A DNA stretch of 9,433 bases from Myxococcota bacterium. GTDB taxonomy: Bacteria > Myxococcota > Polyangia > GCA-2747355 > JAKLHH01. Each line of letters opens with the position of its first letter. Position 1 is the stretch's first letter. This document shows, in pieces, positions 1 through 8,349 of the stretch. Both the position numbers and the translations under genes were made by a program. The notes under the pieces are model-generated. The model was not told where the DNA came from, searched no databases, and worked only from the letters and a program-made list of their open reading frames with translations. The DNA lies in contig JAKLHH010000211.1 in assembly GCA_022710245.1 (NCBI GenBank), positions 1 through 9,433 on the forward strand. The letters are read 5' to 3'.

Positions 1-31
1 GCTCCGATCGCGATTCGCGGTGACCCCCCGG

Positions 32-625
32 TCACGGCTGTTGGCAACGGCTCTTCTCCCGGGCGCAGAGGGCGATGGTCTCGTGGACGCGCTTGACGAA
101 GCCCTCCAGCGGCTCGGGCTGGGGCGGCGGCTCCTTGAGCAACTCCAGACGACCGGACGCGGAGCGCCGCGCGAGCGCGACCCCGGCCGACGACCCGAGC
201 ACCGTGACCTGGCCGGACTGCGTCTGTTGCAGCTGATAGACGCCCTGGCTCATGCCCGTCACGTAGCGGTGCCCGTTGCGGATGTCGGTGAAGAGCATCG
301 CCTCCTCGCCCACCCGGAACTGCGGGCTCCCGGAGATGCGCATGCCGATGCCGTCGACGGCGCCGCCCAGCGAACGCACGACGACCGTGCTGCCCGCCGC
401 CGCGCCGCGCACCGCTCGCTTCACCTGGAAGTGGTAGTCGGTGACGATGTGTCGATGATCCTCGCTCCAGTGGCTCTGGAGCTTGAGCACCTTGCCGACG
501 AAGATGACGTCGGCCCGACCCACCATCGTGGTCAGCTCCATCTTCAGCATCACGGTGGCCCGCGCGGGTGGCGCTGCGAGCAGCGCGAGGACCACGGCGG
601 TGATCCCGAAGCAGAGACGTCTCAT
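32..625 (-). CDS. Small secreted protein of unknown function (myxobacterial type)
   Basis: 197 residues. The N-terminus is a clear Sec signal peptide: MRR, a hydrophobic stretch at about residues 8-18 and an A-R-A cleavage site at 21-23, so the mature protein would begin near T24 and be exported. The mature part looks like a single beta-rich domain ([12 protein letters not shown] at about 35-46, [14 protein letters not shown] at about 87-99, [10 protein letters not shown] at about 103-112). This pattern resembles a family of uncharacterised exported proteins in Myxococcota (from memory), for which I know no function. Cys187 and Cys194 near the C-terminus could form a disulfide. I chose the ATG at 625 because it directly precedes the signal peptide. 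The frame also opens from a TTG at 661, but that TTG is part of the predicted -35 box. There is no Shine-Dalgarno sequence, and the promoter predicts a leaderless mRNA. The gene is divergent from gltX. Confidence 0.82.
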   Translation of the reverse strand: MRRLCFGITAVVLALLAAPPARATVMLKMELTTMVGRADVIFVGKVLKLQSHWSEDHRHIVTDYHFQVKRAVRGAAAGSTVVVRSLGGAVDGIGMRISGSPQFRVGEEAMLFTDIRNGHRYVTGMSQGVYQLQQTQSGQVTVLGSSAGVALARRSASGRLELLKEPPPQPEPLEGFVKRVHETIALCAREKSRCQQP

Positions 626-631
626 GGAGTA

Positions 632-661
632 AATGTAGCCGCGCCGAGGGGGGGCGGTCAA
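632..661 (-). promoter_or_regulatory. Predicted sigma70-type promoter of the secreted-protein gene, leaderless
   Basis: Read on the minus strand: TTGACC (656-661) as -35, an 18-nt C-rich spacer, and TACATT (632-637) as -10, followed by 6 nt and then the ATG at 625. With a normal discriminator length, transcription would start at or within a base or two of the A of the ATG. No purine-rich Shine-Dalgarno sequence lies between the -10 and the start codon, which fits. If CTACAT is taken as the -10 instead, the spacer is 17 nt. Confidence 0.6.
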
Positions 662-696
662 TCGGGCGCTCCGCGCGCGTCCGGGGCGTCATCGCC

Positions 697-745
697 GCAG
701 GTCCATGGCGCCTTGGCGCCCGCACACCTGCGCGCGTCGGCAGGT
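697..745. repeat. GCAGGT/ACCTGC sites in the divergent intergenic region
   Basis: Three copies of a 6-bp site lie between the two divergent promoters: GCAGGT at 697-702, its complement ACCTGC at 726-731, and GCAGGT at 740-745. The last two form an inverted repeat with an 8-nt centre. The two direct copies extend to GCAGGTCC and are 43 bp apart, about four helical turns. A separate pair of GGCGCC palindromes lies at 707-712 and 715-720. This arrangement could be an operator for either promoter, but six-base sites recur by chance in GC-rich DNA. Confidence 0.25.
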
Positions 746-793
746 CCCACCTCCCTCGGGCCGTCGTGGCGGAGATCACGCTCACTGCGAGCG

Positions 794-823
794 TTGACCC
801 CACCCCCGGGCTTCTGCTATGGC
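794..823 (+). promoter_or_regulatory. Predicted sigma70-type promoter of gltX, leaderless
   Basis: TTGACC (794-799), an 18-nt C-rich spacer, then TATGGC (818-823) as -10, 6 nt and the gltX ATG at 830. The geometry is identical base for base in spacing to the divergent promoter at 632-661. The predicted transcription start falls on or next to the ATG, and no Shine-Dalgarno sequence is visible upstream. CTATGG with a 17-nt spacer is an alternative -10. Confidence 0.6.
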
Positions 824-829
824 GCTGTC

Positions 830-2287
830 ATGACCGAGACCACCGTGCGGGTCCGGATCGCGCCCAGCCCCACCGGCGATCCCCACGTGGGCACTGCCTA
901 CGTGGCGCTCTTCAACTATGCCTTCGCCCGCCGCCACGGCGGGCAGTTCATCCTGCGCATCGAGGACACCGACCAGACGCGCTCGAGCCGCGAGTCGGAG
1001 GAGGCGATCATGCGCAGCCTCCGCTGGCTCGGCCTCGGCTGGGACGAGGGGCCAGACGTCGGCGGACCGTGCGGGCCCTACCGGCAGTCCGAGCGCGCCG
1101 CCGCCTACCGCGAGCACGCGCTGATGCTGGTGGAGAAGGGCGACGCCTACCGCTGCTTCTGCACGGCGGAGCGGCTGGAGGAGCTGCGCACCCGCCAGCG
1201 CCTCGCCGGCAAGCAGGGCTACGACGGCGCCTGCCGCGCCATCCCGCCCGAGGAGGCAGCCGCGCGCGCCAGGGCGGGTGAGCCGCACGTGATCCGGCTG
1301 AAGATGCCGCGCAGCGGCGAGACCGTGCTGAAGGACGGTCTGCGCGGCGCGGTGGTGCTGCCGAACGAGCAGAGCGACGACCAGGTGCTGCTCAAGACCG
1401 ACGGGCTCCCCACCTACCACCTGGCCAACGTCGTCGACGACCACCTGATGCGGATCAGCCACGTGATCCGCGCCGAGGAGTGGATCCCGTCGACGCCGAA
1501 GCACCTCCGCCTCTACGAGGCGTTTGGCTGGACGCCGCCGACCTTCATGCACCTGCCGCTGCTCCGCAACAACGACAGCAGCAAGTCGAAGATCTCCAAG
1601 CGGCGCAACCCGGTCAGCCTCGACTACTACCGCGACTCCGGCATCCTCCCCGAGGCGATGCTCAACTTCCTCGCGCTGATGGGCTGGTCCTTCGGCGAGG
1701 ATCGCGAGAAGTTCACCCTCGAGGAGATGATCGGCCGCTTCGAGCTGAGCCCGGCCACCATGAGCCTCTCCGGGCCCGTCTTCGACCTGGAGAAGCTCGC
1801 CTGGCTCAACGGCCTCTACCTGCGCGAGCTCTCCGACGAGCAGCTCGCCGACCGCCTGATCGCGTGGCAGCTCAACCGCGAGATGTACGTGCGCCTGGCG
1901 CCGCTCGTGCGCGAGCGGATCCGCAGGCTCGACGAGTTCGTCCCTGCCACCGAGTACTTCTTCTCCGGCGACCTCGACTACGCGCCGCTCGCCGGCGAGC
2001 TGGTGCCGAAGAAGCGCCAGGCCGCCGAGACAGCGAAGATGGTCGACGGGCTCGTCGAGGAGCTGGACGCGCTCCGCACCTGGAGCCCGGAGACCCTGGA
2101 GCCGAAGCTGCGCGCGTTCTGCGAGAAGAGCGGCTGGACCACCAAGGAGGTCTTCATGACGCTCCGGCTGGCGGTGACCGGGCGCAAGGCCTCACCGCCG
2201 CTCTTCGAGACGATGTGCGTGGCCGGGCGAGAGCGCTGCCGGCGCCGCCTGCGCGTCGCCGCCCAGTTCCTGCGCACGCTCAAGTGA
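830..2287 (+). CDS. gltX: Glutamyl-tRNA synthetase
   Basis: 485 residues, close to the usual bacterial length of about 470-500. The cytoplasmic class I synthetase joins glutamate to tRNA-Glu using ATP. The N-terminal Rossmann catalytic domain shows [12 protein letters not shown] with the HIGH-type motif HVGT at 19-22, then RIEDTD at 43-48. The insertion carries C109-F-C111 and Y131-D-G-A-C135, a GluRS signature often linked to zinc binding. The KMSKS-type loop is KISKR at 254-258, followed by [24 protein letters not shown]. The helical anticodon-binding part fills the rest to residue 485. The ATG at 830 puts the PSPTG motif at residue 12, as usual. The frame stays open upstream, but that part is antisense to the divergent gene. 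Because glnS is present nearby, a discriminating (Glu-only) enzyme is expected; I cannot confirm this from specificity residues. The last four bases (GTGA) overlap the next gene. Confidence 0.97.
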   Translation: MTETTVRVRIAPSPTGDPHVGTAYVALFNYAFARRHGGQFILRIEDTDQTRSSRESEEAIMRSLRWLGLGWDEGPDVGGPCGPYRQSERAAAYREHALMLVEKGDAYRCFCTAERLEELRTRQRLAGKQGYDGACRAIPPEEAAARARAGEPHVIRLKMPRSGETVLKDGLRGAVVLPNEQSDDQVLLKTDGLPTYHLANVVDDHLMRISHVIRAEEWIPSTPKHLRLYEAFGWTPPTFMHLPLLRNNDSSKSKISKRRNPVSLDYYRDSGILPEAMLNFLALMGWSFGEDREKFTLEEMIGRFELSPATMSLSGPVFDLEKLAWLNGLYLRELSDEQLADRLIAWQLNREMYVRLAPLVRERIRRLDEFVPATEYFFSGDLDYAPLAGELVPKKRQAAETAKMVDGLVEELDALRTWSPETLEPKLRAFCEKSGWTTKEVFMTLRLAVTGRKASPPLFETMCVAGRERCRRRLRVAAQFLRTLK

Positions 2288-3240
2288 CGCGCCGTCTGCC
2301 CATCTCGCTGGGCTGGCTCGCGGCGATGGCCGCCTACTACCTGGCCGTCGCCGCGCTGACCCACTACCACAAGCTCGCCGGCTCGGCGGCGCTGGTGGTC
2401 GGGCTCGGCGTCTTCATCCGTCCGCTCGGCCGGCTCCTCGGCGGCGCGCTGCTCCAGCCCTGGCGCGAGATCAACCGGGCCGCGGCCGAGGCGAAGGCGG
2501 GGCAGCCCCCCGACCACTTCGACTACCGGCCGCTGGTGGTGATGTGCACGGTCGCGGTGAGCCTCACCCTGATCGAGTACTTCGGTGACCGCGACGTCTA
2601 CGACGCGGCGGTGCGGCGCTGGTGGCCCTCCTTCGTCCAGCACCGCTTCTTCGAGCTCGGCGGCTTCGCCTACTGGTCGCTGGCGCGCGTCCTCGGCTAC
2701 GTGGTCCTCCCGTTCCTGGTCGTGCTGCTGATGCCCGGCGAGCGCTTCCGCGACTACGGGCTCTCGGCCCGCGGCTTCACCAGGCACGTCTGGATCTACG
2801 GGCTCCTCTTCCTGATCGTGGTGCCGGCGGTGGTGATGGTCTCCTTCACGCAGAGCTTCCAGAACACCTATCCGTTCTACAAGCTCGCCGCGCGCTCGTG
2901 GACCGACTTCCTCGCCTGGGAGGCGCTCTACTCGGTGCAGTTCTTTGCGCTCGAGGTCTTCTTCCGCGGCTTCATGCTGCACACGCTGAAGCGCCCGATG
3001 GGCGCCTACGCCGTCTTCGCCATGGCCGTGCCTTACTGCATGATCCACTACCACAAGCCGCTCGCCGAGGTGCTCGGCGCGGTGGCGGCGGGGATCGTCC
3101 TCGGCACGCTCAGCCTGCACACCGGCTCGATCTGGTGCGGCGTGCTGATCCACGTCAGCGTCGCGCTGAGCATGGACACGCTGGCGCTGGTGCACACGGC
3201 GGGGTTCCCGGGGAACCCGCGGTTCATTCCGAACGCCTAG
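2284..3240 (+). CDS. CPBP/Abi-family multi-pass membrane protein (CAAX-protease-like, degenerate active site)
   Basis: 318 residues with roughly eight or nine hydrophobic segments (about 11-26, 33-46, 84-99, 132-150, 169-188, 212-225, 241-256, 262-278, 283-302), so an inner-membrane protein. Its C-terminal half resembles CPBP intramembrane proteases (PF02517, Rce1/Abi). LEVFFRG at 223-229 matches the EExxxR motif, H255 in YCMIH the second motif, and H290 in IHVSVA the third. Compared with the Rce1 consensus, the first catalytic Glu is Leu223, and the Asn expected four residues after the last His is Ala294. Activity is therefore uncertain; related proteins with a single Glu appear to form a subgroup (from memory). 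The GTG start at 2284 overlaps the gltX TGA as GTGA, which suggests translational coupling; no other upstream start avoids a long overlap with gltX. A substrate cannot be inferred. Confidence 0.8.
   Translation: MTRRLPISLGWLAAMAAYYLAVAALTHYHKLAGSAALVVGLGVFIRPLGRLLGGALLQPWREINRAAAEAKAGQPPDHFDYRPLVVMCTVAVSLTLIEYFGDRDVYDAAVRRWWPSFVQHRFFELGGFAYWSLARVLGYVVLPFLVVLLMPGERFRDYGLSARGFTRHVWIYGLLFLIVVPAVVMVSFTQSFQNTYPFYKLAARSWTDFLAWEALYSVQFFALEVFFRGFMLHTLKRPMGAYAVFAMAVPYCMIHYHKPLAEVLGAVAAGIVLGTLSLHTGSIWCGVLIHVSVALSMDTLALVHTAGFPGNPRFIPNA
3202..3218 (+). repeat. Short GC-rich hairpin inside the end of the CPBP gene
   Basis: GGGTTCC (3202-3208) and GGAACCC (3212-3218) form a perfect 7-bp inverted repeat with a 3-nt loop, 22 bp before the stop codon. 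No T-run follows, so it is not a canonical rho-independent terminator. It may slow transcription at the convergent junction, or be incidental. Confidence 0.3.
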
Positions 3241-3261
3241 ACCAGAGACCTGCGCGGCGGC

Positions 3262-3654
3262 TCAGCGGAAGGTGGCCGAGACGCAGCTCCAGTAGGTGCT
3301 GCCGCTCAGCGAGAAGGCGCCGGAGGCGACGCCGGCCGCGGAGGAGATCTGGCTCTCGGTGGCCGCGCGGGAGCCGAAGCGCGTGGTGGCCTGCTGCACG
3401 AGCGTGTAGCCAGCACCGGCCGTGACGGTGACCGACGACGAGCTGCGCAGCCCGAGCCCCGCGAAGACCACCTCCGGCGCGGCGGTGCTGACCGTCGTCG
3501 CACAGCTCGGCGCTGCCCCGAAGCCCTGCGCCTGACCGGTGCGGTCGAGCGCGCTGACGCCGCGGTACTCGATGCCCGCGGGTGATGCGCCGGCCTGGGA
3601 TGGCAGCTCGGCGCGTGCAGCGCACGCCGGGTCAGGCGGGTCAGAGCCCGGAGG
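3262..3654 (-). pseudogene. 3' remnant of a secreted beta-domain protein gene
   Basis: The 414 bp between the convergent CPBP and kinase genes contain no intact gene. On the minus strand a stretch of 130 sense codons runs from just after the kinase stop (TGA, 3655-3657) to a TGA at 3262-3264, in the same frame as the kinase. Its translation contains GIEYRGVSALDRTG, VVFAGLGL, VTVTAGAGYTLVQQ and the ending LSGSTYWSCVSATFR. I recognise this as the C-terminal end of a beta-sandwich module seen in large secreted or surface proteins (pattern from memory, no database check). There is no ATG or TTG. The only GTG (3469-3471) would skip the first conserved part, leaving about 69 residues without a signal peptide. 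The simplest reading is a decayed fragment whose 5' part was lost. Alternatives are readthrough of the kinase TGA or a short gene starting at the GTG. Confidence 0.5.
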
Positions 3655-3661
3655 TCAGAGC
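3639..3661. repeat. 9-bp direct repeat at the kinase/remnant junction
   Basis: GGTCAGAGC occurs at 3639-3647 and again at 3653-3661; the second copy contains the kinase stop codon. A shorter GGTCAGG lies at 3630-3636. Such microhomology could mark a deletion or replication-slippage junction that removed the 5' part of the remnant. A 9-bp repeat alone is weak evidence. Confidence 0.3.
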
Positions 3662-6402
3662 GGGTCCTCCAGCTCCAGAGCCTGCAGCAGCGCCTGCTTG
3701 CGGGCGATGCGCTCCGCAAAGACCTGCCGCATCAGGCGGCTCAGGGTGGAGGTGAGCATCGAGGTGCCGGTCTCGCGCAGGTAGTCCTCGAGGCTGGCCT
3801 GCAGCTCCTCGGCGGTCTGGAAGCGCTCCGCGGGCTCCGCGGCGAGCGCCTTCAGCACCACCCGCTCGAGCGAGGGCGCGTAGTCGGGGATGATCGAGGA
3901 GGGGCGCGGGATCTCGGAGCGCTGCACGAGCTGCAGGGTCTCCGCGTCGCTCGCGCCCTTGAAGAGGCGCCGGCGGGTGGTGATCTCGAAGAGGACGATG
4001 CCGAGCGAGAAGATGTCCGCGCGGCGGTCCACGTCGCTGGTGCGCGTCTGCTCGGGCGCCAGGTAGGCGAACTTGCCTTTGATGGTCCCGCCGCCGGTGA
4101 CGTGCAGGTTGCTGCGGGCTCGCGCCACCCCGAAGTCCACCACCTTCACCGCGCCCGAGTAGCTGAGCAGGATGTTCGCCGGCGAGACGTCGCGGTGAAC
4201 CACGTTGAGGAGCGCGCCGTGGCTGTCGCGGAGCTCGTGCGCGGCGTGCAGGCCAGCGGCGGCCTGCGCCACGATCATGGCGCACACGGGGAGCGTGACG
4301 TCGCGGGTGGCCCGCAGCAGCGCCATCACGTTCTCGCCGTCGACGTACTCCATGGCGATGTACTGCGTGGCGCCGAGGTGGCCGAACTCGAGCACCTGCA
4401 CCACGTTCGGGTGCGAGATGCGGGCCGCGAGGCGGGCCTCGTCGGTGAACATCTCGATGAAGTCGCGGTGGCTGCTCAGGTGATCGTGGATGCGCTTGAT
4501 CGCGACGAGCTTCTGGAACCCCTCCGGCCCTGCGAGCTGGGCCAGGTAGAGGTTGGCCATGCCGCCAGAGGCGAGGCGGCAGATCAGCGAGTAGCGGCCG
4601 AAGGTCCGCTGGGCCTTCGGGATCAGCGTCATCTCCTCGATCGCGAACGCGGTGGGCGCCTCCGCGTTGCCGCTGCCGCTGCCGCTGCCGGAGACGCTCC
4701 CCGAGAGGCTGTCCGAGCGGCTCTTCTCGCCGGTGAAGCCGGTCGGGGTGACGTCGTCGTGGCCGGGCTCGTCGACGGTGGGCGCGGGGGGGGGCGCGGC
4801 CGGCGCGGGATGGACGCCGCTGACCTCCGAGCCGATCCGTTCATAGGCGACCTCGGCGGCGCGCGCCACTCCCTGCAGGCGCTCGAGGGCGTCGGGCGGC
4901 AGGCGCGAGGAGCTCTGGATCACGAGCAGGTTCGCGACCCAGCCCCGGGAGGAGATGGGCACCACGCACGCCTCTGCGGGCGCGGCGGCGCCCAGGTAGC
5001 GCGCGATGAAGGCCTGCAGCGGGTCATCGGAGGCGCTCCCGCGCACCCCCACGCGGCCTCGGCGCGCCTGGCGCAGCAGCGGCGACTGCTCGAGGGAGAC
5101 GACCAGGCTCTTCACCTGGTCGCCGAGGAGCGAGGTGCCCCACGCCCCTTGCGCCACGGCGAACTCACCGCGCAGGACGAAGAGCGCCTGCAGACTGGTC
5201 TCGGGCAGCAGCGGCAGGAGCAGGTGCTCCAGCATCTTCTCGCGCCGGCTCGCCTGCCCGAGCAGGCGCACCACGTCCCCCGGCTCCCAGAGCAGGCCGA
5301 TCCGCAGCGGCACCTCCTCGTCCGTCGGAGGCCGGGTCGGGACGGGCAGGGGCGAGGTCGTCGCCACGGCGCCCGCGTCGGCCGTCGCCTTCGGCGAGGG
5401 CGGGAAGGCGTCGATGGCCACGTCGATCGGGATCTCGTCGTCGCCGGGGCTGGAGGCGAGGCCGACGCGCGCGGGTCCGCCGCTCGCCCGCGAGCGCGGC
5501 GCGACGCCGATCAGCGCGGCGTCGTCAGCGGGACCAGCGCCGGGTGGCCGCGCGCTGATCACCACCGAGGCCTCGTCGGTCGGCGACTGCTGCACAGGCC
5601 CCTTCGGCCAGCCCGACCTCGACGGAGGCCCCACCGGCTTGTCGTCCCGCGGCCAGCCCGACCGCGACGGAGGCGCGGGGCGGATCGCCGGCTGCGTGGT
5701 CGCCGCGGTCGCGGCGCCGTAGCCTTGCCGGGGAGCTCCTGCGGCCGTCGGGACAGGCTGCGGAGCGCGCGCGGGACCAGGCCCTGCGCCAGCCGGTCCA
5801 GCAGCGTCAGGGCCGGGCGGCGGCCAGGGCGCGACCTCCTCGGCGCTGGCCCACGCCTCCCACACCGGTCCGCCTCGGCCCTTCTTGACGGGCTTCGTCG
5901 GGGTCGGCTCGAGGTAGCGCCGGCGCTCGTCGCCCTGCCGGGGTGCAGGTTGCTCTCTGAGCAGCAGCTTGGGGCGCGCGAGGCGGTGGTAGCGCTCGAG
6001 GTAGTAGTAGAGGCGCAGCTCGGGTATGGCGTAGGGCTGCACGATCGACATGCTGGTCAGCCGCCCGATCTCGTCGACGAGGTCCAGCAGCTGAGGATCC
6101 AGCATGGCGAGGTGCAGGGTGGTCGGCTCGGCGCGCAGCGGCAGCACCCCATGCTTGGCGCAGAGATCCCGCGACACCGCCCCGAGCGCGGCGGAGCTGA
6201 CCTGCTCGAGGGCCGCCACGGTCGCCACCGGGACCTCGTGCTGCTGGCCGAGGGCCTCGGCGAGCTGATCCAGGCTGAGGACGTTGAGCTCCACCAGCCG
6301 AGAGCCGAGACGCCCACCCGTCACCAGCTGTCGGGCGAGGGCCTCCTCGACCTGGCGCATGGTGACCAGCTTGTGGTGGACCAGCAGCTCCCCGATCCTC
6401 AC
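3655..6402 (-). CDS. Ser/Thr protein kinase with N-terminal MshEN (GspE_N) domain and GAF-like middle region
   Basis: 915 residues, cytoplasmic (no signal peptide or membrane segment seen). Residues 1-145 form a MshEN/GSPII_E_N domain with two tandem 24-residue motifs: R2-I-G4, L7, V18, L22, Q25, then a five-residue spacer, then R31-L-G33, L36, L47, L51, Q54. This is the c-di-GMP-binding signature of MshE, except that the Gly at motif position 10 is K11 or N40. Residues 150-360 are a Pro/Ala/Gly-rich linker with PPSRSGWP at 244-251 and 259-266. Residues 362-525 look like the GAF-like region that accompanies GspE_N domains in Myxococcota. A Ser-Gly linker lies at 567-579. The C-terminal kinase (about 603-875) has glycine loop ASGGMA 611-616, K636, alphaC E655, HRD 736-738 with N743, DFG 756-758 and APE 782-784, so it should be active. 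Start GTG at 6402: AGAAGAGG lies 8 nt upstream, and the first motif begins at residue 2. Substrates are unknown. Confidence 0.92.
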   Translation of the reverse strand: MRIGELLVHHKLVTMRQVEEALARQLVTGGRLGSRLVELNVLSLDQLAEALGQQHEVPVATVAALEQVSSAALGAVSRDLCAKHGVLPLRAEPTTLHLAMLDPQLLDLVDEIGRLTSMSIVQPYAIPELRLYYYLERYHRLARPKLLLREQPAPRQGDERRRYLEPTPTKPVKKGRGGPVWEAWASAEEVAPWPPPGPDAAGPAGAGPGPARAPQPVPTAAGAPRQGYGAATAATTQPAIRPAPPSRSGWPRDDKPVGPPSRSGWPKGPVQQSPTDEASVVISARPPGAGPADDAALIGVAPRSRASGGPARVGLASSPGDDEIPIDVAIDAFPPSPKATADAGAVATTSPLPVPTRPPTDEEVPLRIGLLWEPGDVVRLLGQASRREKMLEHLLLPLLPETSLQALFVLRGEFAVAQGAWGTSLLGDQVKSLVVSLEQSPLLRQARRGRVGVRGSASDDPLQAFIARYLGAAAPAEACVVPISSRGWVANLLVIQSSSRLPPDALERLQGVARAAEVAYERIGSEVSGVHPAPAAPPPAPTVDEPGHDDVTPTGFTGEKSRSDSLSGSVSGSGSGSGNAEAPTAFAIEEMTLIPKAQRTFGRYSLICRLASGGMANLYLAQLAGPEGFQKLVAIKRIHDHLSSHRDFIEMFTDEARLAARISHPNVVQVLEFGHLGATQYIAMEYVDGENVMALLRATRDVTLPVCAMIVAQAAAGLHAAHELRDSHGALLNVVHRDVSPANILLSYSGAVKVVDFGVARARSNLHVTGGGTIKGKFAYLAPEQTRTSDVDRRADIFSLGIVLFEITTRRRLFKGASDAETLQLVQRSEIPRPSSIIPDYAPSLERVVLKALAAEPAERFQTAEELQASLEDYLRETGTSMLTSTLSRLMRQVFAERIARKQALLQALELEDPL
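4669..4690. repeat. Hexanucleotide repeat (GCCGCT)n in the kinase gene
   Basis: Three full copies of GCCGCT plus GCCG in tandem. On the coding strand they encode part of the Ser-Gly linker (residues about 571-578) just before the kinase catalytic domain. Slippage would change linker length by two residues per unit and keep the frame. Confidence 0.7.
5606..5674. repeat. 24-bp direct repeat in the kinase linker
   Basis: Two copies, 5606-5629 and 5651-5674, differ at one base and start 45 bp (15 codons) apart. They encode the two PPSRSGWP motifs at kinase residues 244-251 and 259-266. This is an in-frame internal duplication within a disordered linker. Confidence 0.8.
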
Positions 6403-6410
6403 GCTGCGAG

Positions 6411-6418
6411 CCTCTTCT
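6411..6418 (-). promoter_or_regulatory. Ribosome binding site of the kinase gene
   Basis: AGAAGAGG on the minus strand ends 8 nt before the GTG at 6402. It decides the GTG start, which also agrees with the start of the MshEN motif. Confidence 0.7.
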
Positions 6419-6419
6419 G

Positions 6420-6536
6420 ACGGAGGTTGAGCACCCGGCCCCTCACTCTGACCCCGCTGACCGATGTTGCAGAGCCAAACCAGATTACCACGAAATGGCG
6501 CGACCGCGTCGAGGATCCGGGAGGCTGCGGCCGGGC
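6420..6536. other. Spacer between glnS and the kinase gene
   Basis: The gap between the glnS stop and the kinase start is 134 nt on one strand; this entry covers it from the RBS edge. I see no hairpin with a T-run. A -10-like TAATCT lies on the minus strand at 6482-6487, but no reasonable -35 stands 16-18 nt upstream. The kinase may therefore depend on readthrough from glnS or on a promoter of another sigma type. Confidence 0.35.
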
Positions 6537-8249
<1,713 letters not shown>

Positions 8250-8257
8250 CTCTTGTA

Positions 8258-8263
8258 CCTCTC
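8258..8263 (-). promoter_or_regulatory. Ribosome binding site of glnS
   Basis: GAGAGG on the minus strand, 8 nt before the ATG at 8249. It supports this start and contrasts with gltX, which has no such site. Confidence 0.65.
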
Positions 8264-8300
8264 GCTCTCGCGCCCTGGGCAGACCAGGGTCCGAGGCGTA

Positions 8301-8329
8301 AACCTACGGACAAGACCCCGCTTTGTCCA
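8301..8329 (-). promoter_or_regulatory. Predicted sigma70-type promoter of glnS
   Basis: On the minus strand, TGGACA (8324-8329; one mismatch to TTGACA), a 17-nt spacer and TAGGTT (8301-8306). Transcription would start near 8294, giving a leader of about 45 nt that contains the ribosome binding site. An inverted repeat, GGACAA at 8308-8313 and TTGTCC at 8323-8328 (9-nt centre), overlaps the -35 and fills the spacer. It is a possible operator, or the weak end of the kelch transcript. Confidence 0.5.
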
Positions 8330-8349
8330 GAGTCCCCCCGCGAGAGGCG

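Noticed and set aside
705..797. 30-residue reading frame starting MAPWRPHTC upstream of gltX
   Set aside because: No ribosome binding site, no conserved features, and it ends in the predicted -35 box. Possible as a leader peptide, but unsupported.
20..829. Frame of gltX stays open far upstream of its ATG
   Set aside because: The extra 270 codons are antisense to a gene with a clear signal peptide and cross the promoter region. GltX is complete from the ATG at 830.
1978..3195. 405-codon open frame on the minus strand
   Set aside because: Antisense to gltX and the CPBP gene. Its translation is rich in His, Arg and Glu, with no domain pattern.
3202..3261. Rho-independent terminator after the CPBP gene
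   Set aside because: A 7-bp hairpin is present, but it lies inside the coding region and has no T-run.
3539..3784. 81-codon plus-strand frame in the convergent region
   Set aside because: It overlaps the kinase 3' end in antisense, and the Ser/Arg-rich translation matches nothing I recognise.
4102..6420. 772-codon open frame on the plus strand
   Set aside because: It is antisense to the kinase, which has all its catalytic motifs. The translation is His/Arg/Leu-rich and low in complexity, as expected for a shadow in GC-rich DNA.
6475..6510. Separate sigma70 promoter for the kinase
   Set aside because: TAATCT could be a -10, but the bases 16-18 nt upstream (GACGCG region) do not resemble a -35.
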